64,000 nucleotides of DNA, taken from the NCBI RefSeq assembly GCF_964355755.1, contig NC_092676.1:7918288-7982287 (forward strand). Reading direction: 5' to 3'. How positions within the stretch are numbered: the stretch's first letter is position 1; each line of letters begins with the position of its first letter. The position numbers were made by a program, and so were the translations under genes. The DNA comes from Antedon mediterranea (taxonomy: Eukaryota; Echinodermata; Crinoidea; Comatulida; Antedonidae). Under the pieces are notes generated by a model that worked only from the letters and a program-made list of their open reading frames with translations, had not been told where the DNA came from and searched no databases. Shown here in pieces: positions 1 to 14,159 of this stretch.

Positions 1-804
1 GATATTATATAAGAGTATATTAAAGAGAAGTAGCAACATTTTTATTCAATGAGTTTTTTGTACTCCTATTTTTTTTTTCAGATTTTATTAACACCCCTAA
101 ATTATACTGCAGATTAATAAAGATCAAATTAAATATACGCCATAAAGCATCCAAGTATTGTGGGGAATAGTTATATAGAATTACATGGATACGACTTTTT
201 GTTTGAAATCGAGTGAAACCCCCATAGCCGAGTTAAGACCCTGGGATACTTCTGCCCATGTTGCAAGCCGTCTAAAGCTCCAGTAGTCCCACTTTCGGTT
301 TTTTTTCTTCTGTCTTCCAAAGGGACACTGTATTGATTGATGGAAAGTGCCTGTTTCCAGTCACCTTTAGGGTCAAATCTATTATTTTAACTGTTCTCTT
401 GTATATAAAAGTTCTACTGGATGTCCTATTATTAATGAAACTGACGCCGTTTTTTACACCAGTAGCCAATCCGATGGGCAGGAATTTGGCTTGGTAGGGA
501 TCAACGTCTGAATATTATAGCAGTATAGTTCACTATATATCTTTTGATTATAGATACCTGAAACAACTTTAGTTCGGAGTTGAATGGAATACAAAGATTA
601 TAAAGTGTTTTTAAAGTCATAATCAATCATATAAATTATATATTAAAATATAGATAAACAGGTTGTTTATTAATCTCATTGGGGATACTAGTGACCTATG
701 GGGCCGGGTACTGTACAGTCACAGGACAATTAACATTCTTGGTTTGGTGACCAGTGAATACACTTGCTTTTAGCACCAGTTCAGTTAAAATCAGAATACC
801 AAAA
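1..804. other. No gene recognised (left edge)
   Basis: AT-rich sequence. A minus-strand open frame at 272-469 reads like degraded transposon protein, but I cannot assign it to a family. No splice-bounded exon or RNA gene was seen. Confidence 0.5.
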
Positions 805-900
805 TTAAAATTCTATGTCCTCTACTTCCAGTTCCTTTATTAGATCATGGTATGCTCCATGGGATTTTCGCCGCTGTATCCATGCTTTTACGTTTCTTTT
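805..900 (-). pseudogene. Fragment of a PIF/Harbinger nuclease N-terminus
   Basis: The minus-strand reading contains WIQRRKSHGAYHDLIKELE and then an acidic VED before a stop at 805-807. This resembles the start of HARBI1-type nucleases, where a W-I-x-R-R-x-x-H/Y-G-A-Y-x-x-L-x-x-E-L motif precedes the catalytic domain. Nothing of the DDE core follows, so this is a short relic of a PIF/Harbinger DNA transposon and not a working gene. The family call rests on one motif of about 25 residues. Confidence 0.5.
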
Positions 901-1329
901 GCAATCGTTTTTTCTTCTGTTTGCGTTTATTTAGTTCTCTTACCATATACAAAATTATCAAAACTTTCGAAAGTACTAGGCCTACACTAAATCCATTTTA
1001 ATTTAATATCACAATTTAATTCTAAATGATAAATGAACAGTTATTTACAATTTATCAAGCATTTTTTACCACTTTTCATAGCAATTACAGGATTTTATTT
1101 GATTCTAAATGTTACCATATGATTAAAAAAAAAATAAACGTATCCCTCGAATAAACACATCCCTCAAATTAACTCCGCCTCCCCACCTCCGGAGAGGGCC
1201 CTACCAAACATTAAACACTATACTTTAATATGTTATTAATCATCTAAGACACGACGTCTGTGAAACAGAGTAGGTTTAGTTTTACGAATATCAAGCATTT
1301 CAATAATGGTAATCGACAGAAAACAAATT
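901..1329. other. No gene recognised
   Basis: AT-rich spacer with a small GC-richer patch near 1180-1205. No exon-like frame or repeat that I could name. Confidence 0.5.
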
Positions 1330-1935
1330 TTATTACATAATGTAATATGCTAAATAAGTACAAGAAGCAAGCAAATTATTAAAGAAATCACTGAAAATAT
1401 TTAATAATAAATAATACTAAATCACCAACAAATTCTAAAATTGTTAGAAATAAGCCCCCTTTAGTGGTAATAGAATAATCTAATTCTAACCATTAAAACT
1501 GATGAACAAACAAGAAAATTATACATTGAAAAAGAAAAAAAAGGTATATAAATTGTATATTAATGGATTAATAGATTTAAAGTTAGTAGATAAAATAAAA
1601 CAGAAAAGCTAACAATTATAAAACTCACTACAACAAAACAGGCTTAAATTAAGAAGAAATTAATCTTTTGAAATTGTTTATTTGGGGAAAGCTAAACTAA
1701 CTTTTTTGTGTTTATCACTTTCGTTCCAAATTTTGGTTCCACGGTAAGAAAAACACATTATCTGTATGATTGCCAATGAACTTTAAAACCCCTAATTACT
1801 TGACAAATGTGAAATTGGCAGGGAATGTCTAAAAATCTATATTGTATTGTAGTTACTAGCAATTTATTTGAAAAGAAGTCTTCTCATTAGTTTGCAAAGT
1901 ATAGAAATATCTTCAAATTTCCACAATGCCACAAC

Positions 1936-2049
1936 ATTCATATGGTGCCTCTCCAGTGTGCATTCTCATTCTTTTCAAAATTCCACTTGTCACAAGTGGG
2001 AATTTGAAAACGCATTTGAGAATACACACAGGAGAGGCACCATATGAAT
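1936..2049. repeat. Zinc-finger foldback (inverted repeat), copy A
   Basis: Two arms of roughly 55 bp, each a piece of finger plus linker, face each other around CCACTTGTCACAAGTGG (1983-1999). The right arm reads on the plus strand as finger sequence ([19 protein letters not shown]), whereas all intact fingers of the locus read on the minus strand. It is therefore an inverted copy of the array's own sequence. Confidence 0.85.
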
Positions 2050-2135
2050 GCATATTAAAAAGTTTGACGGCACCCATTTCCTTAGCGGAAGCTCGAATAT
2101 GGTGGAAAATCAGGAACTTTTGAACTAGTGGGTCG

Positions 2136-2345
2136 AGGCAGACGGATACGAATATTAGGTGAAAGAAAAGTGAATTCCTTATGGAGGGGGTGGTCTGTTT
2201 GGGAGAGTATACGTTTTACCAAGGAGAGAACACCTACATCATAGTTGAAATTAAGTACGGACACATCAACTCCAACAACCTGCCTGGCCCTTCTGGTAAT
2301 TTTATTTAATAGTTCCTTATCTTTTTCATATAAAAAAGCCTCCAA
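2136..2345 (-). pseudogene. Non-LTR retrotransposon ORF2 C-terminal tail, copy A
   Basis: The minus-strand frame includes LLNKITRRARQVVGVDVSV and DHPLHKEFTFLSPNIRIRLP. This matches the style of the C-terminal tail downstream of reverse transcriptase in non-LTR elements (a HPL-x-x-x-F-x-x-L-x-S segment before an R/K-rich motif). It is cut off just where copy B continues, and it lies directly beyond the zinc-finger stop codon at 2407. Confidence 0.6.
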
Positions 2346-2406
2346 GATAATTCTACAAAAAGATACTAAGACACTTTTGTATCAAAGAAGCCAATCACAG
2401 TAAGTA

Positions 2407-4027
<1,621 letters not shown>

Positions 4028-5870
4028 TCATATGGTGTCTCTTGTGTGTGTTCTCAAATGTTTTTTCAAATTTCCACCGTCTTTGAATTTCTTTCCACAA
4101 TGTTCACATTCATATGGTGTCTCTCCTGTATGTATTCTCAAATGCATGTTCAAACTCCCACTTGTTTTAAATTTCTTCCCACAATGTTCACATTCATATG
4201 GTGCCTCTCCTGTATGTGTTCTCAAATGTTTTTTCAAATCCCCTCTATGGTTAAATTTCTTCCCACAATGTTCACATTCATATGGTGTCTCTCCTGTATG
4301 TATTCTCAAATGCATGTTCAAATTCCCACTTGTTTTAAATTTCTTCCCACAATGTTCACATTCATATGGTGTCTCTCCTGTATGTATTCTCAAATGCTCG
4401 TTCAAATTCCCACTTGTTTTAAATTTCTTCCCACAATGTTCACATTCATATGGTGCCTCTCCTGTGTGTATTCTCAAATGCATGTTCAAATTCCCACTTC
4501 GGTTAAATTTCTTCCCACAATGTTCACATTCATATGGTGTCTCTCCTGTGTGTATTCTCAAATGCATTTTCAAACTAGAACTTTCTTTAAATTTCTTCCC
4601 ACAAAGTTCACATTCATATGGTGTCTCTCCTGTGTGTACTCTCAAGTGCGTTTTCAAACTCCCACTTGTTTTAAATTTCTTCCAACAATTTTCACATTCA
4701 TATGGTGTCTCTCCTGTGTGTACTCTCAAATGCGTTTTCAAACTACAACTTGTTTTAAATTTCTTCCCACAATGTTCACATTCATATGGTGTCTCTCCTG
4801 TGTGTACTCTCAAGTGCTTTTTCAAATTCCCACTTATTTTAAATTTCTTCCCACAATGTTCACATTCATATGGTGTCTCTCCTGTGTGTACTCTCAAATG
4901 TACGTTCAATTTCCCACTTCGGTTAAATTTCTTCCCACAATGTTCACATTCATATGTCATCTCTCCCGTGTGTACTCTTAAGTGCTTTTTCAAATTCCCA
5001 CTCTGTTTAAATTTCTTCCCACAATGTTCACATTCATATGGTGTCTCTCCCGTGTGTACTCTCAAGTGCTTTTTTAAATCCCCACTTGTTTTAAATTTCT
5101 TCTCACAATGTTCACATTCACATGGTGTCTCTCCTGTGTGTATTCTCAAATGCGTTTTGAAATGCCCACTATGGTTAAATTTCTTCCCACAATGTTCACA
5201 TTCATATGGTCTCTCTCCTGTGTGTAATCTCAAGTGCGTTTTCAAATTCCAATTTGTTTTAAATTTCTTCCCACAATGTTCACATTCATATGGTGTCTCT
5301 CCTGTGTGTACTCTCAAATGTATGTTCAATTTCCCACTTCGGCTAAATTTCTTCCCACAATGTTCACATTCATATGTCATCTCTCCCGTGTGTACTCTTA
5401 AGTGCTTTTTCAAATTCCCACTCTGTTTAAATTTCTTCCCACAATGTTCACATTCATATGGTGTCTCTCCCGTGTGTACTCTCAAGTGCTTTTTTAAATC
5501 CCCACTTGTTTTAAATTTCTTCCCACAATGTTCACATTCACATGGTGTCTCTCCTGTGTGTATTCTCAAATGCGTTTTGAAATGCCCACTCTGGTTAAAT
5601 TTCTTTCCACAATGTTCACATTCATAAGGTGCCTCTCCTGTATGTATTCTCACATTATTCCCACAATGTTCAGTTTCGTCTTCATCTATATCTACATCAC
5701 TCAGTTGTGTTTTAAAATCATCTTCATATAATGGTGTCTCCTGGTAGTGTTCACATTTTAACTTGTCTGTCTGTGTATGTATTCCTAAATGTTTCTTCAA
5801 ATCACTGAACTCAAATTTATCTCCACAATGTTCACATTTATATTTCATGATGTTGGTTTTTCGTTTATTC
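4028..5870 (-). CDS. C2H2 poly-zinc-finger protein (20 fingers), main exon
   Basis: Probable nuclear DNA-binding protein. From the ATG at 5846-5848 it starts MKYKCEHCGDKF, a divergent first finger, then an acidic spacer (about residues 30-65), then 19 tandem fingers of the type [10 protein letters not shown]-x5-L-x-x-HLRxH. The linkers are TGETPYE/TGEAPYE, close to the canonical TGEKPY linker. Helix residues vary among fingers (TSGNLKT, QSGNLKK, RSGKLNV, TSGDLKK, HRGDLKK), so several base specificities are likely. Fingers 1-5 and 6-10 of the tandem part form a 420-bp higher-order repeat. No KRAB, BTB or SCAN domain is visible. The frame ends in TRDTI-stop, produced by a 2-nt loss in a linker, so the protein is shorter than the ancestral one. 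A good acceptor (TTTGTAG) lies directly upstream at 5871-5873, and the frame is open through it, so an upstream exon is likely. Function is unknown. Confidence 0.8.
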
Positions 5871-5994
5871 CTACAAATTGTGACAATCAATGAATAAAGA
5901 TAAAATAAAGATTACTAAAATTAGAATTTGAATAGAATATTTGTAGTTTTAATAAAGTTTAAAAAAAATTAATGTTTTCACTTATAAAATGACA

Positions 5995-6190
5995 AAATAA
6001 TTGGTTAAATTCAACCAAAAACCCATTGGCTGGCAGCCAATTTGAAAATTTTTTGCTTTAAATTACAGTTTTTTAGGTAAAAACATTTGTTTCAGATCCA
6101 ACTTTTGGTGACATAAAATGGCATATTAAAAAAAAGAATAATTATGTTTTCAGGGGGACAATATATCTATAAATTAATCTGGCCAATTAC
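5995..6190. repeat. Dispersed repeat shared with 58.1-59.2 kb
   Basis: This stretch (TTAAATTCAACCAAAAA, TTTTTTAGGTAAA, AATGGCAT, TTTTCAGGGGGACAAT in order) recurs in the same order at about 58104-58190 plus 59131-59220, where a transposon splits it. It is an unclassified interspersed repeat. Confidence 0.65.
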
Positions 6191-7184
6191 TAAAAAAAAA
6201 AAATAAATAAATAAAAAAATTGCATTTTACCTTGAATTTAAATGCATTTGTGAGAAAATAAATGGAGGATAGTAATACCCTTTTTCATAAATAGCTTATT
6301 GTTTAAGCAAAAAACATTTATTTGTTTATTACATAATGTAATATGCTAAATAAGTACAAGAAGCAAGCAAATTATTGAAAAAATCACTGAAAATATTTAA
6401 TAATAAATAATACTAAATGGTCTGGTTGTAAAATCAACTAGAAATCACTGGACGAGAGAAGCCCTTGATCAATGTCAGGACCAATCAAGGTGCTTTAAAC
6501 AGTCCTGGCTTTGTTTGTATCAAACCTGTTAGTGGCGGTAATTATCGCTGTTGGTTTCGATTGAATAAAATAAAATTTAAAAAAATTAAATTGTTAGAAA
6601 TAAACCCTCTTTAGTGGTAATAGAATAATCTAATTTTAACCATTAAAAAGTCACTAAACATAAATTACCCTTGATATACAGTAATGGTACAACCAACCAT
6701 TAAAAAAAATCTTAGTTTTGTAGATCTTAGTTTTCTAGACACCCTTCCATGAGGCCGTATGAAAGAAATAAAACTACTATACATTATCACAGTTTATCAA
6801 ACTGATGAACAAACAAGAAAATTATACATTGAAAAAGAAAAAAAAGGTATATAAATTGTATATTAATGGATTAATAGATTTAAAGTTAGTAGATAAAATA
6901 AAACAGAAAAGCTAACAATTATAAAACTCAGGCTTAAATTAAGAAGAAATTAATCTTTTGAAATTGTTTATTTGGGGAAAGCTAAACTAACTTTTGTGTT
7001 TATCAATTTCGTTCCAAATTTTGGCTCCACAGTAAGAAAAACACATGTGTATGATTGCCAATGAACTTTAAAACCCCTAATTACTTGACAAATGTGAAAT
7101 TGGCAGGGAATGTCTAAAAATCTATATTGTATTGTAGTTACTAGCAATTTATTTGAAAAGAAGTCTTCTCCACAATGTCACAAC

Positions 7185-7298
7185 ATTCATATGGTGCCTC
7201 TCCTGTGTGCATTCTCATTCTTTTCAAATTTCCACTTGTCACAAGTGGGAATTTGAAAAAGCATTTGAGAATACACACAGGAGAAGCACCATATGAAT
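7185..7298. repeat. Zinc-finger foldback (inverted repeat), copy B
   Basis: Same inverted finger pair as in copy A, centred at 7240. The inversion therefore predates the segmental duplication. Confidence 0.85.
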
Positions 7299-7745
7299 GC
7301 ATATTAAAAAGTTTGACGGCACCCATTTCCTTAGCGGAAGCTCGGATGTGGTGGAAAACCAGGAACTTTTGAACTAGTGGGTCGATTTCTTTTTGTCTAA
7401 AAAGATTTAATAAGATCAAAACAAATTCTATTTTTATATAAAAATTAAAAATAAATTTTCTAAATATTAGCGCCGGACTTTAAAGTTTATGTAGCTAATT
7501 TAGTTTTATTTGCAGCGTAAATTATGCAAAAATCCCGATTTTGATTGATCAAGCTTTAAAATTTTGCATCACAACTCCGCTGTTCCTGGAGTGATTTTCT
7601 TTGACCAAAAACTTTTAGCAAGCTTCCTCTTATATACACTGCAGAGATAGTAACAAATATACATACAAAATACAAATCAATATAAAATCACATATAAAAT
7701 ATCAAAAAGTCAAAAAGTCTACGATCCAGGTGTTTTCTCCGTGAG

Positions 7746-8055
7746 TTAGCGTTGGACAAATTTGATGACAATAGATTGTGGGACAAATGATTTATTGTAG
7801 CGTTTAGTACGGCTTCGAGGCAGACGGATATGAATATTAGATGGAAGAAAAGTGTATTCCTTATGGAGGGGGTTATCGGTTTGGGAGAGTATACGTTTTA
7901 CCAAGGAGAGAACACCTGCATCATAGTTGAAATTAGGTACGGATACATCAACTCCAATAACACGCCTGGCTCTTCTGGTAATTTTATTTAATAGTTACTT
8001 ATCTTTTTCATATAAACAAGCCTCCAAGATAATTCTACAAAAAGATACTAAGACA
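7746..8055 (-). pseudogene. Non-LTR retrotransposon ORF2 C-terminal tail, copy B
   Basis: The minus-strand frame gives GVDVSVPNFNYDAGVLSLV, NPLHKEYTFLPSNIHIRLPR, then KRYNKSFVPQSI and a stop at 7746-7748. K-R-Y-x-x-S-F-x-P-x-x-I is the classical terminal motif of CR1/L2/Rex-type ORF2 proteins. One internal stop occurs near its start. It gives the full version of the truncated tail in copy A. Confidence 0.65.
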
Positions 8056-8088
8056 CTTTTGTATGAAAGAAGCCAATCACAGTAAGTA

Positions 8089-10291
<2,203 letters not shown>

Positions 10292-10347
10292 CTACAAATT
10301 GTGACAATGTAATAACTATATAATGTATTTACAGATTGTCATACTGT

Positions 10348-10390
10348 ATTATTATTATTATTATTATTGTTATTATTATTATTATTATTT
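10348..10390. repeat. (ATT)n microsatellite
   Basis: Trinucleotide run with one GTT interruption. Confidence 0.95.
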
Positions 10391-10529
10391 TGCATAACAA
10401 GCACGTACACAATGTGAACAGTTGACAATAAAAAAATAACAAATCAACCAACAAAACAATGAGATATAGGATAACGTGTGGCTGGTTGATCCTCTCAGGT
10501 TCGCTATTTGTATTGACGCGTTCCGACTT

Positions 10530-10591
10530 CAATAGACACGTTTCGCGCTCGCGACCAATCAGAAATAGTGGGTATAGATTTGTAAACAAAC
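10530..10591 (+). repeat. Inverted-repeat arm 1, promoter-like
   Basis: CAATAGACACGTTTCGCGCT ... TAGTGGGTAT ... GTAAACAAAC recurs in opposite orientation at 12949-13021. Both arms end shortly before an ATG with a downstream splice donor. The arms may be a duplicated promoter or the terminal repeats of an old element. Confidence 0.65.
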
Positions 10592-10630
10592 CGAACACCT
10601 CTCGCCTAGTGCGTGTTGAAGCATAGCGAA

Positions 10631-10818
10631 ATGGCGACTGCCGAGTGCTTTTGTTGCAAGGTGCATCATAAATGTTGTATATGTTGGATAAATCGTGAAT
10701 TTAACTACACAAAATCACTGAATAATATTCCTGTTTTTAATTTTCAAACACTTGCTGAGTGGTTTGCGTCGGCTCCGAAGGATAGTGGCGCAAAATCTTG
10801 GAAATTTTTCAAGGAAAG
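10631..10818 (+). CDS. Candidate first coding exon, unknown protein
   Basis: An ATG in good context (GCGAAATGG) opens a frame with a Cys/His-rich start (MATAECFCCKVHHKCCICW) followed by a polar segment ending WKFFKER. It stops at a strong donor, AAAG|GTACGT (10819). The composition is GC-richer than its surroundings. No downstream exon was identified, because the following 1.9 kb is transposon sequence. It could be the first exon of a gene whose remainder is outside recognition, or part of the element bounded by the inverted repeats. I do not recognise the family. Confidence 0.35.
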
Positions 10819-11140
10819 GTACGTCCACGATGTGCTCGTGTCTCTCCGCCCGCCCGGTGGCGTTGCCTGATGCGGTACTTCGTCTACTAGGCCTAGGAGG
10901 CTTGGGTGTCTGTTTAAGCACCGAAGAACATCACATAATACATGGAAGATGCAATAGGAGCATGAAGAAGAATGAAAGATAATAATTAATATATTTACGC
11001 AACATTTGTAAATAAAATCAACAGTTAACATGTATTAACACTTTGACTGCCAGAGGTTTTTCCAGTTAGAAACTGCCACCGCCAGCGTTTATAGCCCAAT
11101 TCGATGTTTTTATTAAAGCTGATTGAAACTATGTATGTGT

Positions 11141-12466
11141 CAGGGGCGCAGCCAGCAAAGAATTAAAGGGGGGGTCAACCAATATGTGAGTATTTTGCGA
11201 GCGAAGCGAGCAACCATGGGCTTGGAGCCAGGGGGCCGCCAAGGGCCCCCGGTTGGGGTCCAGGGGGCTTCGCCCCCTGGAAGCTTTGGCGGTCTAGGGC
11301 AATCTAGATCATTTGAATCGGTTTACGCACACACAAATATGACAATGTTAACACTAATAAACTGAAACAAAGAAAACAAAAAACAACTCTCATTTTCATT
11401 ACATAACATTTTTATATTCCAGGCTGCCACAGACAAACACAAGTTTTTCTTGCTTGTTTGTTGATTTGTGTAGAGAGGCTGTAAACTCAGAGGAGGAATT
11501 ATTTGAATTCCTCCCTTTTCACCAATACAAAAGTTGCATGAAATGAACGTAGAGATGCAAAAGTTTGAAAAAAGAAATTAGAATGATAGCATGGAGGGAG
11601 TGATATTATTAAATGAGAACCGTAAGGTTAGAGTTCATACACTGTGCAAGTCCAAGAAGCTATCTTGGCTCCATGTGTATGTGAGACGCTTATCATACCC
11701 AGTACATACAATATTTTGTTTAAAAATATACCTATTTTGTTCGAATGTATAGTATAGGTGATAGCTTATACATAATTGTAATAACTAACTTCTAAATTAT
11801 TATCATACATTTTACGTTAGTTACTATAACGGCGCTCTTGACATCGCGTGATGCATCTTTAAACATAAGTTTGGAACATTCTTCTTGGCTTGGAGACAGA
11901 ATTTGCGAATGACATTCTCTGTATTAATGTTCATGTTAAAGTGTATGTTCATGAGGCACAATCCCGAAAGCTGCTCATAAGACATGTGATTTCCCAAACA
12001 GGTTTTCGTTCTCCATAAAGTCGAAAAACTCCGCTCAGCTTCAGCAGACGTTACGGGCATAGGCCTACGCGATTAGAAGAAGTGCACGCACATTCGGGAA
12101 CACATTTGGATCCGCTAATTTTACACAGTCGCTTCCATCACTGAAGCTCGGAATGAAGATGTTCGTGTCTTGGCAGATCATCGTACCAAATTCAAGTTCT
12201 TTGAAGACTTCTTCAACATTACACTTCACTATAGACTCGGGTGCTACGCCAAATATTTTAAAGCATGGCCTGTTATCGGCAGAAAAACGGGTTTTTAACT
12301 CGGTTTGTAATCAAGAAGTTGATTTGGTAATACTGCTCGGTAGTAATCTTCCACAGTATCTCCAGGATGATTTGATCTGTATTGTTGTCTCATGTTTTTA
12401 TTTATTTTTTCTAAAAAAAAGGGGGGGGTCAGGACCCCCGTGACCCCCCCACTGGCTGCGCCCCTG
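11141..12466. mobile_element. hAT-family DNA transposon, degraded
   Basis: Perfect 15-bp terminal inverted repeats CAGGGGCGCAGCCAG (11141-11155) and CTGGCTGCGCCCCTG (12452-12466). Subterminal sequence contains the self-complementary GCGAGCGAAGCGAGC. A minus-strand transposase remnant lies inside. An exact 8-bp target duplication is not evident; the flanks share only part of GTGTATG. Confidence 0.85.
11824..12400 (-). pseudogene. hAT transposase C-terminal half, broken
   Basis: An upstream segment reads ADNRPCFKIFGVAPESI and PSFSDGSDCVKLADPNVFP. After an in-frame stop and shift it continues VTSAEAERSFSTLWRTKT and LCLMNIHFN. SAEAERSFSTL with the following L-x-L-x-x-IH is the C-terminal hAT dimerisation motif. 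At least two lesions separate the parts, so no active enzyme is encoded. Confidence 0.8.
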
Positions 12467-12857
12467 AGTGTATGTTATTTCGACAGATACCATTTTGACA
12501 ATCGTTCGTAACCAGATTAGTTACTTTCAAAAAGTAAAATATTCACGGTCCAGACCGAATATATAGTGTCCCTATTTATATAATATACCAATAATTAACC
12601 TATCTACCGGATTTTGTAAAAAAACGCGAAAAACGAAGATCTTCGTGTTTGGCAGTCAAGCGTTGTGTTTCCAAAAACGAAGATCTTCGTGTTTGGCAGT
12701 CAAAGTGCTAAATGCACCGTAAAATAGTAATATAATCCTATGTGTCAAACCAAAAATGACAATATACATAAATAAAGTCGATGATTCCGAACCAAATGCC
12801 CAAATAATTCTACAGTGAATATAAAACATAAGTTTAGAAAATAAATAACATCCTTAC

Positions 12858-12925
12858 CATGCCATTCCATCAAAGGCTAGTTTTGACGATTGCTTTTTAA
12901 GATGATCATCTCTCAGTTCTCCCAT
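12858..12925 (-). CDS. Candidate first coding exon, possibly of the zinc-finger gene
   Basis: Minus-strand ATG at 12923-12925 opens MGELRDDHLKKQSSKLAFDG and ends at the strong donor ATG|GTAAGG in phase 2. It lies about 7 kb upstream of the copy A exon on the same strand. Joined to the acceptor at 5871, the frame runs on without a stop into NKRKTNIMKYKCEHCG. Joined to the matching acceptor of copy B, it hits a stop because of the 5-nt insertion there. The link is inferred from splice phase only. Confidence 0.35.
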
Positions 12926-12948
12926 GCTTTACATACCTCTCTCGCTGT

Positions 12949-13021
12949 GTTTGTTTACCATTGTATACCCACTAAAAGGTCAAACTGACGGTGACCTCGC
13001 GAGCGCGAAACGTGTCTATTG
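12949..13021 (-). repeat. Inverted-repeat arm 2, promoter-like
   Basis: Partner of the arm at 10530-10591. It sits just upstream of the minus-strand ATG at 12925, as arm 1 sits just upstream of the plus-strand ATG at 10631. Confidence 0.65.
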
Positions 13022-14159
13022 CAACTCGACGAAGTATAAACAACACTGTTCAGCCAGCCTGTTACTTTGCTGGCGAGATGTTTTTAATCTTGTGGCCTCC
13101 TCCCCACCTCCTCCTTCCCTTTTTCGCACCTTTCTTGTATATTGCGACTCCAAATTTGTTAACCTACTTGGATCGATCCATTAACTTTCTCCTAAATATT
13201 ACACCTTAGAATAAGTTTTTACAGACGTGTTTCTATTTCGCACATAACATAACATTCTACACAACTTACTATTAATTACTTCTAAAGCCTTCTCGCGAAT
13301 TTCGCCAAAGAACTTATAACACAAGAATCTTCTGTTAAATAGTTCGATCCCCGAAAACACGGGTTAAAAGGTCAAAACTGGGCTACGCCATTTCACAGCA
13401 TGGAGCAGCGCCCTCTCCAAACTAGGAAGTCAAAACAAAGATCTTAGAAAAGTAAAGATGGAACACTCTACGCGAAATGCGTGACAGCGTCAGAGCCATA
13501 TGGCTCTCACGCTTAGACAAGTTTCGAACTTTCACAGCGTGACGATCACTTATTCATTTGAATGGAGGAAGAAACTAAGTCTAAATAAATTATTAATAAA
13601 TAGTTATTAATTATGAAGGATAAAATATAAAAAGTAGAGGCAGATACTGTGCAGCAATTAATTACAAAAGCAATGCAAAGAGTAATCCAGAACTTAGTTT
13701 TTTCAATTTTCCTAAAGATAAAAACAGGTAAAATGTTAGCTAACAAGTTGACTAGCCTATTTATGGCTTACCTAGGCCTAGTCTAGGCCTAGATGAGGCT
13801 TAAATCAATTCTTTGGGCTTTTTACTGATTTTAATATTTTATATATAAATTTTATGCCTAGGCCTATTGATAACATCTGCATATCACCTGGCGGTTTATA
13901 ATTTATTCTGTGCCTGTTAATTTATATTTTATTGACCTAGGCCATAGTAGGGTAGGCCTATATTTATACAGTATTATTATACTTAAGCCTATATAGGATA
14001 GGCCTAATATTTATGTAGTCTATGCCTTTAACATTATCAATTTGATCAAGTTATTATTAGTAAAAAATAGGCATATGAGTATCATTCATTGAGTCATTTT
14101 ATCATTATTAATAAAATTATACCCATTATACCGTATATCAATAATTCAGGTGTGCTAGA
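13022..14159. other. Intergenic, AGGCCTA-rich, with a diverged MITE-like stretch
   Basis: About 13120-13330 resembles the long terminal arms of the element at 43591-44489 (TTTCGCACCT ... ACACCTTAGAAT ... ACAGACGTGTTTCT). The perfect palindrome AGAGCCATATGGCTCT lies at about 13493-13508. The motif AGGCCTA occurs repeatedly at 13778-14010. No gene seen. Confidence 0.6.

Larger units (their letters stand above)
11040..12707. mobile_element. piggyBac-like element with a hAT element nested inside
   Basis: Terminal inverted repeats CACTTTGACTGCCA (11040-11053) and TGGCAGTCAAAGTG (12694-12707). TTAA precedes the left end (11036-11039) and CTAA follows the right end, consistent with a TTAA target duplication with one mutation. 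The right end carries two tandem copies of a unit with the palindrome ACGAAGATCTTCGT. No transposase of its own remains. Confidence 0.7.
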
